A DNA stretch of 64,000 bases from Sphaerulina vaccinii (Eukaryota > Ascomycota > Dothideomycetes > Mycosphaerellales > Mycosphaerellaceae), in contig JAKUDP010000002.1 in NCBI GenBank assembly GCA_022570795.1, positions 1,984,001 through 2,048,000 of the forward strand. The letters are read 5' to 3'. Position numbers and translations under genes: made by a program. The notes beneath the pieces were generated by a model. That model was not told the DNA's origin, did no database searches, and saw only the letters and a program-made list of their open reading frames with translations. This document shows positions 33,343-43,417 of this stretch, piece by piece (the first letter of the stretch is position 1; each line of letters starts with the position of its first letter).

Positions 33343-33492
33343 TATCTCCTTGCTCAGTATCTCGAAGATTTGGAAATGAGTCCGATTACGGAGAGAACGA
33401 ATAGATCTGAAGTCACTGAGGAGGAGTATTTGGCGAGGAAGCGAGAGGCAAGTGCAAGGTTCCAGGAGGAGGGCGAGGATGGAGACTATTGA
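33343..33492 (+). other. In-frame 49-codon extension beyond the HSBP1 stop
   Basis: Directly after TAG the same frame continues to TGA at 33490-33492. It encodes an acidic, protein-like segment containing 'EEEYLARKREASARFQEE'. It could be translated by readthrough, be an alternative 3' exon, or be chance. Confidence 0.35.
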
Positions 33493-33987
33493 GGAGCGGA
33501 AAGTATGGGGAAGGTCCTCAAGATTGAGAAGTGCGGAGAGTATCAGAGACGAGCATGATGCCAGCTAGATCGAGACCTGTGTCCAGCACTCCGACCATGG
33601 AATGACAGCGCTCAATGATGAGCCGGGATTCAGGTGCTACACCAGATTGATGCCTCTCGAAGAGATTACAGAGACACTCGCGGGCTCAGCAAAGTGGTAC
33701 GTGAGCGGATGCCGCGATGAGGCAGACATTTAAATCTCCTGCACACCAAATGTGTGCGAGTCATGGTCACCAGCTCAGTGTGCATTGATAAGAACGGAGC
33801 TCTCGAGGCTGCCGGATCTTCAGATACTGGTCTAGATGGTCTAGAAAAGGGGACTTTACAAGTGGGACATAATATGTCTGCACTGGGTTCCTGTTTGTAC
33901 ATATATCCATTTCCAAAGATACAGACATCTCGAAAGAAGAGTGGTATCCGTCACGTCGCAGTCATCACTCATCCACCCAGCAAAGAA
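33493..33987. other. Intergenic between convergent genes
   Basis: About 500 nt between the HSBP1 region and the RFTS gene stop. Nothing recognised. Confidence 0.4.
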
Positions 33988-35820
33988 TCAATACCGCTGT
34001 ACAACACCGCCAATCTGTCCCATAACACCAAATCGACTCCTCACATTTTCAGGCATATCCGGACCTGGTCCAGCACTTCCGAAATGACTACTGCTGATGC
34101 TGCCTGGAAATCCTTCCGCTTTTGCCCTCATCTTGACCTTCTCCATCAGCCTACTGACAGGCAGACTCGGCGCTTCGACCTTCTTCACCATTTGCACTCT
34201 CACATCGTCGTCATAAGCATGCAAAGCATAATGTTCACGTATCAATCGCTGACTATCCGGATGTGAAGATGCATAAACTTTATGCGTGCAGCCGTCCAAA
34301 GCGCAGACCCAAGTATCTTCTTGGATAGGGTCTGGTATATGTGCGAGACGAAGAGGGAGGTCCATATCGCCACTGCTGGAGTCAGGAGAGGTGGGAATGT
34401 CAATGCCTTCGTCGTCGTGCGGTCGGGAGTTTCGCCGTTTAGGTCTTCTTCGATGGAGAGTTTCGTCAGTCTCGTCAACGTGTTTTCGCTTGCCTGGTAG
34501 AGGTGATGAGGGAGGATCGGGTTCATCTTCATCGCCATTATCGTTGTCCAGCTTCGGCCCTTTGCCACCATTGCGTGCAGCTGACTTGCTGGCTTTACTC
34601 GCCCGAGGTCGTAGCGAGGACTTATTCTTCTGCTCTCGCGCTCGTATCTCTTCGTCACTTTCGGAGTCCTTTGCCGGGGTTGCGGCGGGTTCTGGTTCAG
34701 GCTCGGGCTCGACTATTGTTGGATTGTTTCGCGTACGTCTAACTGGTGCGGATTTCGTCTTGGCTGGTGCTCTCGACCTTGCTGCGTCAACTTCCATGAA
34801 CTGTTCCTCTGGCACCTCTTGAACACTTCCGCTCGCATCTGAGGTGCCGTCTAGTGAGATGACCTCCACGACGCCACCCTTCGCTGCGCGCGTTCGCTTT
34901 CTTTTCAAACTTGACGTTGTGGAGCTAGTGTCCGCTGAGCCTTGCCGGGTTCTCCGTAATCTGGCATCTTCAGGTTTCCCATTCCTTGTAGAGACCATCT
35001 CCATAGAGTTCTGCCTCGTCGATATCGTCCTTGGTGGCTTCGATGTTACAGTCGAAGTGGTGTCTGCAGAGTTCTTTCTGGTATGTCTTGCTCGTGTGCT
35101 GTTGGCTTTGGCCTCGGGAGGTGGCTCTCGCCTCTTCCTAAGCATAGCTACAGTATCGGGGAAGCGCTTGTATAAGTGCTTGCACAATGGGTACTTAGTC
35201 CACGCCAGACCTTCTCTCCCGGCTAACATCGAGCTGATTAGAAAGTCCTTGTGGCTGTAGATCTTGGCCGAAGCGACCTCTGTATCCTCCGTGTCGAGCT
35301 CCTCACGAGCGTAGTTCTCAAAGATCTCCTGCGCAGTGTAGTCTTTGAGCAAGGTCCTGTTCTTCCCTCTTCCCTCATATCGTTCTGTCCTGTACGCGTC
35401 CACAATATAGTAGAGAATGCGCACGCCATCGCACATCTCGTCGTATATCCTTTTGTACTGCTTGCTGGGGTGTATTTGGTGCCATCCCGCTCTGCCAGCA
35501 GCCCACAACGCCGGCGAATCGTCTACCTCGCCAAATGCGAATTGGCGCACGTCTTCCAATATTACTGTCACTTTCTTTGCGCCGTCCTTCTTCGGCTTGT
35601 GTAGGTATAAGTTGTGGTCGTCGGCGTCTAGTGGCTCCAGAGTGCCAACGACTGTGACCGGATTGCCAGCTTCTGCGACAAGTAGACTGACCAGTTCGCG
35701 CTCGTTGCCCGGTTCATGCACGAATGCTTTCGTCAAGACGAATTCATCCCAGTCGTTGGTGTCTTCGACAGCGGGGTCGCGTTCGCGCAGTACATCCAGT
35801 TCGGGAGTCGCCGGAGCCAT
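33988..35820 (-). CDS. RFTS (DNMT1 replication-foci) domain protein with C-terminal zinc finger
   Basis: A single exon of 610 aa. Residues ~20-150 resemble the RFTS/DNMT1-RFD fold: 'VTVILEDVRQFAFGEVDDSP', then 'ALWAAGRAGWHQIHPSKQYK' and 'MCDGVRILYYIVDAY'. The middle (~225-490) is basic, disordered and Ser/Arg/Lys-rich with several KRKR-like NLS candidates. Near the C-terminus 'TWVCALDGCTHKVYASSHP' followed by 'LIREHYALHAYDDDVR' forms a C2H2-like finger. No methyltransferase motifs (PCQ, ENV) are present. In DNMT1 the RFTS reads ubiquitinated histone H3, so a chromatin-reader role is plausible inference. Start at the first ATG, 'MAPATPELDVLRERDP'. Confidence 0.8.
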   Translation of the reverse strand: MAPATPELDVLRERDPAVEDTNDWDEFVLTKAFVHEPGNERELVSLLVAEAGNPVTVVGTLEPLDADDHNLYLHKPKKDGAKKVTVILEDVRQFAFGEVDDSPALWAAGRAGWHQIHPSKQYKRIYDEMCDGVRILYYIVDAYRTERYEGRGKNRTLLKDYTAQEIFENYAREELDTEDTEVASAKIYSHKDFLISSMLAGREGLAWTKYPLCKHLYKRFPDTVAMLRKRREPPPEAKANSTRARHTRKNSADTTSTVTSKPPRTISTRQNSMEMVSTRNGKPEDARLRRTRQGSADTSSTTSSLKRKRTRAAKGGVVEVISLDGTSDASGSVQEVPEEQFMEVDAARSRAPAKTKSAPVRRTRNNPTIVEPEPEPEPAATPAKDSESDEEIRAREQKNKSSLRPRASKASKSAARNGGKGPKLDNDNGDEDEPDPPSSPLPGKRKHVDETDETLHRRRPKRRNSRPHDDEGIDIPTSPDSSSGDMDLPLRLAHIPDPIQEDTWVCALDGCTHKVYASSHPDSQRLIREHYALHAYDDDVRVQMVKKVEAPSLPVSRLMEKVKMRAKAEGFPGSISSSHFGSAGPGPDMPENVRSRFGVMGQIGGVVQRY

Positions 35821-37241
35821 AATCGTGGTCGCGTAAGATCAATGTACTCGTCAATGTGCTGTATCGATGTCTGGGATCATTTTACAGTGGTCAAATCGCC
35901 TCGTGAGCATTGTCGAAGACCAGCGTCGTCCTGTGAGGCAGCTGCGCGCTTTCCTGGTCGCGTTCACGCTAGCGATTAAAGTTTGGGAAGGCGCTCGGCA
36001 GCTTTTCCCGTCTTGCCGCCCGTTCATTGATCCTTGCTCTTCTTCTCCAGAACTGATGATAGACCACCTCACGCTCTGCAACGCGTCTCTTTCGCGGACC
36101 TGCTTATCTATGGACGACACTCTACTGCTACCTCGCGCAATATGAGTCCGCACAGACAGTACGTGATCGGAGGGCGTGCAGGCTGATTGTGATCCCCTCA
36201 GACGCTGATGAACAACTGTACCTTCCGATCACATGGAATTGAGGCCACAGTGATAGAAGATCTGGAGACGTGGACTGGAGTCGTTCGCAAGAAGAACTTT
36301 CTCAGAGCTAAGCAGATCACTCTTGAGAGAATACCACGCTATTCTCTTACACTTAGCGATGCCCTCTATGTTGTAGAACCTGGCGCGGCTCTCATATGCC
36401 AGACAATAGTTCCTGGCAATTGAATTGCTACGCAGAGGGAATTGGCCATACGCGAGGCAATGCAACAATACAAGTGGCATCCCGGTGACTTCTACCCTCC
36501 CACACCTTACGGCCTATCCGCTACGTACGAGAAGTTTGATGCTCCTCAAATGCTTGGAGAACCAGACAAAGGTGGCTCGCGATCAGCAGGGCTCGACGCA
36601 CTTGCCACGTGAAGAGAAATGCCACAGATGTGTTTATGTTGTCGCCACCTTCGTGCCTAGCCTTGCTTGGTGTCAGCAATGATGAAGGACACAAGAGAGC
36701 GACCGAGCTTTACCGCTTGTAACACTCCTTGGCAGCCTCAATTGCTATGCAACAGTTGGACATGTCTTACCAGGAGTCAGCAAGCATTTGTTCAGCTGCA
36801 GGCCAACCTGGACTTGCAGCAGTAAAGCAGATACTGTGCATCTCGTATCAATACTATACTCCCTGCGAAGTTCGAGTGACGGAAGCCCGTATACGCTAAG
36901 TGTACTTGCACTCTAAGGTACCATGGCTACATTTTAAGGTTTTCCAGAAGTGAAGTTGAAAACATACATTGATGAGAGTGAAGAGTGTCATCAAAGGGCA
37001 GCGCAGCTTGGAGGAGTACATGAGCTCGCCCTCGTCTCGAGTCGAGAACGCGATCGGAAACACGAGAGTCTTGGCTCGGGTCCGGTACTTCGAAGAATCG
37101 CCTGATCCTGCCCTTGTCGATCACTGCCAGCATGTAGAGCACCGAGGCGATATGTTTCCTTCTTCTACTGGGGAAGCTCCCTCTCTTCCATGTTCCACAC
37201 AACGACCAGCACACACTCTCCTATACTGATCCAAGTTGACC
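35821..37241. other. Intergenic, 1.4 kb
   Basis: Promoter side of both flanking genes (RFTS -, F-box/TPR +). Only short random ORFs are seen. Confidence 0.4.
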
Positions 37242-38525
37242 ATGATGGCCACGACAGCGCCCACTCGAACTCACTTCCTAGGTCTGCCAGCGGAGATTCG
37301 TGAGGAAGTGTACCGCCTCCTGCTCCAGCCGTCCGCGAGCCGTAAAGAATATGCCGATGAGTACATCACCTACGACTATGTGCCAGCACTACAGCTCCTC
37401 CTTACGAATCGACAAGTCTACATCGAAGCTCGAAAGGTTTTTCATGACCTCAATGTGTTCGTTCGGGTAGAGACACCATGGCCAGAAGCTCAAGCACACG
37501 TACAAATGGAGGGCCATGTTCCCATCGTCGTTTCGAAGGAGACAGCAGGAAACTTTCTTGGACATAGTCTGAACATCAGTATTGATGCTCCTGAACATCC
37601 AAATATGCAATGGGACACACAAAAGTTCGTCATACTAGCCGAGGATCTGGACAAGTTCACCACGATGTGGTTCTATTCGGACCTCTCCCATCCAGGCTTG
37701 AACGAGCATCTGCGCATGACTCTCGAACTCAGGGATCCGTTTGCGCCTGATCACGAAGAGAAGCGCATGCCGAAAGCGTTGCAGAGAAAGTTGCTTCTGT
37801 CTTTCGCGAAAATCAAGGGCCTGAACCGAGCTTCAGCTGAGGAAGGTACTAGAATTATTGGAGATCTAAAGCCGTACTCCAGCGTAGAGAAAGAGATGAG
37901 AAAGCTGCAGGATGAACCGCATCAAAGTCCCGAACACTGCTTGCGTGAAGCGACGAGGTTCAAGTTTGAGGGCAATGCTGAGCTGGCAAAGGAGAATTAT
38001 CAAGGCGCGCTTGATCGGTATAATGATGCGTGGAAAGCGATGCATGTTGTGATCAAAGGACGAAAGCGCCATATTCATGCCGATCCTTTCTTCGCGCGTA
38101 CCTTACGCGAGGAGCCATACATCGGCAAGAACGGACAAACGGAGCGTCTCCTGCTAAGAGTCCACCTTGTTGCCAACACTTGTGCGGTGTATCTGAAACA
38201 GAAGAACTGGGATCTATGCCATCATTGGGGCATGCGAAGTGTCGAGATGTTGAGAGAGGCTATGGGCATTGATCAGAGGGGAGGTGAGCTTTCGCCAGAG
38301 GAGGAAGCCGTTCCAGCTTTCCCTGCAGCTGCGCAGATTGGCAAGATCTACTACAGGACTGCAGTGGCTTGTAAGGAGTTGGGAGACGAAAGTCAGGCAA
38401 GAAAACTGCTCAGAGTGGCGCGAATCTATCTGCCGAACGACGACTCTGTGAAGAAAGAGGTTGCAGCTACAGCACTGCAGTTAGGCGGCCCGACATCCGT
38501 ACCATGGACATCGACTGCCTCATAG
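37242..38525 (+). CDS. F-box-like and TPR protein
   Basis: A single exon; the first ATG at 37242 gives 427 aa. The N-terminus 'FLGLPAEIREEVYRLLL' followed by 'QLLLTNRQVYIEARKVFH' is the F-box-like motif of many fungal proteins. The C-terminal half has TPR-like helices: 'ATRFKFEGNAELAKENYQGA', 'CAVYLKQKNWDLCHHWGMRS' and 'TAVACKELGDESQARKLLRV'. This layout suggests a substrate-recruiting or scaffold subunit, though Skp1 binding is not proven by the motif. No catalytic residues are seen. Confidence 0.8.
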   Translation: MMATTAPTRTHFLGLPAEIREEVYRLLLQPSASRKEYADEYITYDYVPALQLLLTNRQVYIEARKVFHDLNVFVRVETPWPEAQAHVQMEGHVPIVVSKETAGNFLGHSLNISIDAPEHPNMQWDTQKFVILAEDLDKFTTMWFYSDLSHPGLNEHLRMTLELRDPFAPDHEEKRMPKALQRKLLLSFAKIKGLNRASAEEGTRIIGDLKPYSSVEKEMRKLQDEPHQSPEHCLREATRFKFEGNAELAKENYQGALDRYNDAWKAMHVVIKGRKRHIHADPFFARTLREEPYIGKNGQTERLLLRVHLVANTCAVYLKQKNWDLCHHWGMRSVEMLREAMGIDQRGGELSPEEEAVPAFPAAAQIGKIYYRTAVACKELGDESQARKLLRVARIYLPNDDSVKKEVAATALQLGGPTSVPWTSTAS

Positions 38526-38841
38526 TCTCACATCAATGCATCGCGAGACTGGATGTTCTGACCTCGAACATAAAGCCTACGCAGGATGTGTCTTTCGCTG
38601 CCTAGCAGTGATACTCGTCGTCATGGGCTTGCCGCTCACAGGCGTTGCTGGCCAGGTCCAGTGACAATGACAAGTAAGCGATGATGATACCGAGGACCGA
38701 AGTGAAGTGAAGTCTGACATTCACTGAGATTTCACTTTGGGCTATTGTTCACTCTGACAATATTATTCGCTCCTCGCACACCACTTGACCAACAACATAT
38801 CACACCACGTCAAGCTTCCTTAGCAGAAGCTTCTGCTGGAC
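38526..38841. other. Intergenic, 316 nt
   Basis: Promoter of the downstream gene. A short direct repeat GAAGTGAA/GAAGTC occurs near 38700. No gene. Confidence 0.35.
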
Positions 38842-39958
38842 ATGTCGGACACAGCCAATGCCGCTCTTGTTAAGAAGCGCAAACGAAGTGCATCACCACC
38901 ATGGCCACCAATCGCGCCCTACAGCCTGGACGAAGCCCGAGAAAGGGCCCGCAAGGGCTTAGGAACATCCACAATGTACGGTACTGCCACCTTTTCTTCG
39001 ACTGTGAAAGGAGCTCTCGATCCTTCAGGTCAATTGTCAAATAACGACCTCTGGCAATTTCTGATCAGAACACGCCCTCAGCGTAGAGGAGCCACTCCAA
39101 CGGAGTACGACGCACTTCACTTCGACGTTCCACCGACTCCGAACCTAGCCCCACAAGGATATGATGAGATCCACCTTCGCGAAGTGTTTAATCACGACAT
39201 TCTGTTCGCTGTGGCCAAGCAGAACGCAGTCGAAGCGAGACTCGAGGGTTGGAAGTACCAGATTGATTATGCCGTGGTCGATGCATACCTCCTTACTATT
39301 CTCGACTATCTCCGCCTATCAGAGGATGGTAGTTCTAGTATAGGCGGCAAGGTTACGAATTGGGCCACTTACGACGTTTACCACGACCTGCGGGATGAGA
39401 AAAGCATTTCGACGCAATATTACCACAAGCCCTCGCAGACTCACATTCTCGATAAGCTTAATAATCAGATTCCCGAGCACGCGCTTGCGGATTGCGAGCG
39501 TTTGCATGAGGTTTACGAGAGACCTTACTTTGTGCGTACCGTGGAGGATCTCTCGGTTATCAAGGCATGGGAGAGCTTGACTAGAGATGACTGCAGTAAG
39601 TGCCATGGTGGCATGAACGTGTTGGAGACGCCTGCTAACCTTCCTTTCAGTGATGTGGCAGGTCTCCAAAGCCAACAAAAAGTCCTGGATCACGGCGTTC
39701 TTCTACGACAAGGTGGAGCCAGATGGAAAGCTATGGTTTGATATTGAAGTTCGTCTCACGAAGATGGAGGTTGACGGTTCTTCGTGCGCTACTTGTCTTG
39801 GTGCTTGCAAAGACTGCAAAGACGGCAAGGCCTGCAAGGCCTGCAAAAACTGCAAAGACTCGTGGAGGGAGGTGCCTGAGCACCCTGCACATAGTGCACG
39901 CGCTACACGATCTCGCTCGCGCGCGCCGGTGGGTGCAGTGGGTGGCAGAAGTGCGTGA
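38842..39958 (+). CDS. Uncharacterised protein with Cys-rich CKxC tail
   Basis: The model joins 38842-39595 and 39651-39958 (353 aa). The intron has a GTAAGT donor, GCTAACC branch and TTTCAG acceptor. No known domain is recognised in the first 300 residues ('KYQIDYAVVDAYLLTILDYL' and 'WITAFFYDKVEPDGKLWFDI' look conserved in style). Near the C-terminus, eight cysteines cluster in 'CATCLGACKDC' followed by 'CKACKNCKD', a metal-binding-like arrangement with lysine spacers. The final residues are Arg/Ser-rich. The N-terminus has a KKRKR nuclear-localisation-like motif. Function unknown. Confidence 0.75.
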
Positions 39959-41008
39959 TCAGGTGTTAACAGCTCCGCCCGACGAGAGGGAACCAGGCCA
40001 CTGCGTCTACAGACAGAGCGCCTTGCTTTTAAACCCGGTCTTCAGAGAGGGTTTTGAGCGTAGGCCGTTCGAACAGAGAAGCTCAAGATTCTGAGGGTCT
40101 TCTTTGACTTTGAACTGTTTCTGAGGAGGGCTGCTTGCTGTAGTGTACTTCTGTGTCTGTAAACATTTAAAAGCGAATACAGCTCTTCATCTTTAGCGAA
40201 CACGACCTTGCATGTGACACCGCAGCGCCACTACTAGTAGACGCGAACAAGCGGAAGAGGCGCCGGAAAGCGTGAAAATCCCTGCTCTTCCACTCTCAAC
40301 CCACATCAACCCTGCCATCCCAGTACCACGTTATTGTAATTCGACGTCACAAGCATTGGACATCCTTGTATGGCTCGAACGGTATGGCTCCATCAGCGAT
40401 GATTGCCGAGTCACGCAAAGGAAGCACAGAACAAGCACTGCGCTCAGAAGAGAGGAGAATGCGCCTGCCCGCACTGCACGGTCGATGGCACACGATTTGG
40501 AGAAGGCGCTCGTGTGAGTGAATGCAGTGCGAACCTCAACGGATCCCTGGGTTGGCAAGCTGGTTGAGGCACGGCCGACCATTTCCATGGTTTTCAGCTC
40601 TGCTCTCTCGACAATAATGACAACGGCAGGGTAAGAAGCAGGTCTCTTGTCCCTCTTGGTAGCTTCTGGCGTGTTTACGTTGCGAACCCATTCTGCTGCC
40701 AACAACATAACATCCATCGTACTCAGTCCTCTACAGCTGCTGCTGCTTCACTTTGTCACAGGCAAGACCGACCTCACGACCGTACCTCCTCCAGACTTCA
40801 CAAAACAGCTCGCGTGACTTCCGTTCATACCAGGTCGATCAGGTAAGCCTTTCACCACGATACTCGACCGCCCAACGTCCAAGAGCAAACAACATCCGAC
40901 TGCCTCACTTCACCTGCGTTTTGCATACAAGCAACATTCACCACACCTCACGCTGTCCTCGAGACTTGACCGTGGATAGCGCCACCTGAACAGATCTCCA
41001 TAACTAAC
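39959..41008. other. Intergenic, 1.05 kb, with one weak ORF
   Basis: It contains the minus-strand ORF 40331-40717 listed separately. The last 300 nt are CA-rich and probably the promoter/leader of the glycogen-binding-domain gene. Confidence 0.35.
40331..40717 (-). CDS. Small ORF with one possible TM segment (weak)
   Basis: The ATG-initiated ORF of 128 codons has ordinary codon usage and a hydrophobic segment 'SSLLSAVLVLCFLCV' at ~95-109. No family is recognised and no intron is needed. It may be genuine or a chance ORF; a plus-strand ORF overlaps it. Confidence 0.25.
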   Translation of the reverse strand: MDVMLLAAEWVRNVNTPEATKRDKRPASYPAVVIIVERAELKTMEMVGRASTSLPTQGSVEVRTAFTHTSAFSKSCAIDRAVRAGAFSSLLSAVLVLCFLCVTRQSSLMEPYRSSHTRMSNACDVELQ

Positions 41009-42499
41009 ATGACTATGAAGCGACTTACCACCAACAAACCTCTGCCGTCTGTACCATCAGCACCACCATCCATTGATGCTGTCGTCGAAACGCCGGTAGC
41101 GAAACTCACGGAAGCACTGCGCGGTCCTCTTTCAAGACTCCGACCTGCGTGGATCGGACCTCCTAAGGTTCCCAGTCGACCTCCCACTCCTGGCGGCACC
41201 ATCATGACCATCCCAATCACTATCAGTTTCGGCTCTCCAGGCCTGCAGCCGCCTGTTTATATCGCCACTTCGCTCAGCGACCCACAATGGGAGCCAGTAG
41301 AGATGGAAGTATCTCAGAACGATAGCGGCGAGTACACATTCTCCAAGAAGTTCAATGCGGAGGAGGGTGAATATCAATACAAGCTGCGCCTCGGACCAGG
41401 CGACTGGTGGACATGCGATGACAGCAAGCCACAAGTAGATGATGGCATGGGCAACAAGAACAATCTAGTCACGGTGAAGGCTGCTGAATCAGAGGATGAT
41501 CGGGCAGACTCAGTACGTGACCACGGTGCACCTCTCATGCCGCACGAGAGTCATGATGCTCCAGCACACACTTCGCCATTCCTGCATGCCGAACGCAATG
41601 GCGCACCTGTCACTCCTGGCGTCGAGCACCAAGCACCTTTCTTTAGGCACGAATCCTTGGTGCCAGAAGCTTTGGAGGAAGATGAGGACCAGGACGAGGA
41701 GGAACCGCACAGCCCTTTGCTGCGACACGAGACTGCATCACCAACGCATGAGGCTGTGTCTCCACTTTTCCGCCACGAGAGCACCGCTATAGATGATCAA
41801 AAACACGAGGACTTGAGCAACAAGTCGCCTTTGCTGCGCGGTAGAAAGCACAGCGGAGAGTCGATTCCCGAAGAGGTAAGCAGGGCTACGATCACTATTG
41901 CTTGAGCCGGTGACAGCATGCTAATAAGTCTCAGGCTGATCCTAATGAGCCTGGACTCGAGCATTTCCCAACGGACCATAAGGGCATCCTCGACTCTATC
42001 GCACGTACAAGAAAATCGCTAGCCACAGATGAGACCTCCGACCACACTGCTTCACCATCTCCACCTCAAGCTGGAGCTGCGGCGCCATCGCCAAGACTTC
42101 CATCCCTGGCAGAGGTCGAAGATGAGGAGCAGCTGGACAGCTTCAAGGAAGTACCAGATGTTCAAGTCTCGGAACCGGAAAATCGTCCTGCTGCACCAAT
42201 CACACCCCCCGAGACGCCCACCAAAGAGAAGCAGATCGATCCCATTGTTGAGAGCATCCAGGAGAAAGCGCAAACCGCAAAAGAGACTGTTGTGTCGGCT
42301 GCAGAGCAAGCTGCGCAAAAGGTTGGCACTCCCAACTACTCTGCGGTGTAAGTCAGATTCTCTACATGACATATCATTCTCAGCTAATGAAAAGTGCAGT
42401 CTTACTGGGTCCATGTTCGCATTTGCAGTAGCGCTCACAGCCATCGGACTGTGGTACTTTGCTGAGAGCGGCAAGAACCTCGATGTCATTGAGACCTAG
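41009..42499 (+). CDS. AMPK-type glycogen-binding (CBM48/E-set) domain protein with C-terminal TM anchor
   Basis: The model joins 41009-41875, 41935-42347 and 42400-42499 (459 aa; introns 59 and 52 nt). Residues ~66-155 form the carbohydrate-binding E-set: 'PPVYIATSLSDPQWEPVEME', then 'YTFSKKFNAEEGEYQYKLRL' and 'GDWWTCDDSKPQVDDGMGNK'. A disordered region (~175-290) repeats the octamer-like motif SPLLRHES five or six times with variation ('SPLLRHETASP', 'SPLFRHESTA', 'APFFRHESL'). The last exon encodes a single TM helix near the C-terminus ('MFAFAVALTAIGLWYFA'), giving a tail-anchor layout. It could tether a glycan- or protein-binding domain to an organelle membrane. Role unknown. Confidence 0.82.
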
Positions 42500-43417
42500 G
42501 AGTGTACAAAACGCACGCATTACACAAAAGCATAGCAGCATTATTCTGGAGGCACAACAGCATGTTCCGATGGGGGGATCTCGACTCTTGCTGGCATACC
42601 TTAAGTGAGATGAAGATGTGGGTTTACGAGGCATGAGAATATGAGATTGGGCTGGACCTGGACCTAAGCATGGCGTTGAGATTGTTTTTGGGGGAAACTG
42701 TAGCATACTCTTCTCGTCGACCTAGCGTATTCGCAGCACGTATCGAGTACATAACAGCAATCCCGAAGCGCGTGCTGTAACGGTTCGAGTACTTCCCTCC
42801 AAGCTGTCGAAGAGTGTACGTCGTCATGTATGAAATTGTGCTTGAACTCGAGCTCAAGCATGATTTGATGCATTCATACAGCACGTGAGATGCGGCATGA
42901 CTAGCGCGTCCTTCTCTTAGCGCCTAACTCCATACTTCGTTCTACTTTGTACTTCCTGCGAAACACGATCATCGACGCCATCTCCATTGACAGTCTCTGC
43001 ACATCTCGACAACCAACTCAGATCACCCATTCGACCTCATCCGCAATTTCTCAAAGGAGGTTCGTCATCGAACTCTGTCAGTGCTGTTCCAAGACTTCGG
43101 CATTTGAACACCACCCGTCTCCATACCACACTTCCACGTCTGCTGCATTTCCAGGACTACCGCCAGCAGACTTCAGAGCACATCAATGACACCGGACCAC
43201 TGAGGACAACGGAACGACGTATCAGCTGTGGCGTAGCACACTCCAGCGCATCGCGGCGCGGCCGTTTGCCATCGAGGAGGGAGAAGGAGAAGGAGAAGGA
43301 GCGAAGTAGGGAAAGGGTTTCTAAGAACACATTGAAGTGGCGCACTAGAAGAGCACATACGGTACACTTGATTGTGTACTAGAAGCGCTTGGAGTCGGAT
43401 GCGGTCACCATCTTGCG
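42500..43417. other. Intergenic, 0.9 kb
   Basis: A GAGAAG microsatellite lies at 43281-43300. No gene is recognised. Confidence 0.4.
43281..43300 (+). repeat. GAGAAG microsatellite
   Basis: Three and a third perfect GAGAAG units in the leader region of the next gene. Confidence 0.7.

Noticed and set aside
34286..34822. 178-codon plus-strand ORF
   Set aside because: Antisense shadow of the RFTS-domain gene; Ser/Arg-rich because it mirrors low-complexity coding sequence.
42770..42800. tRNA-like GGTTCGAGTA at 42781
   Set aside because: No acceptor or D-arm partners; the B-box match is imperfect. A scan by eye for B-boxes on both strands found no tRNA.
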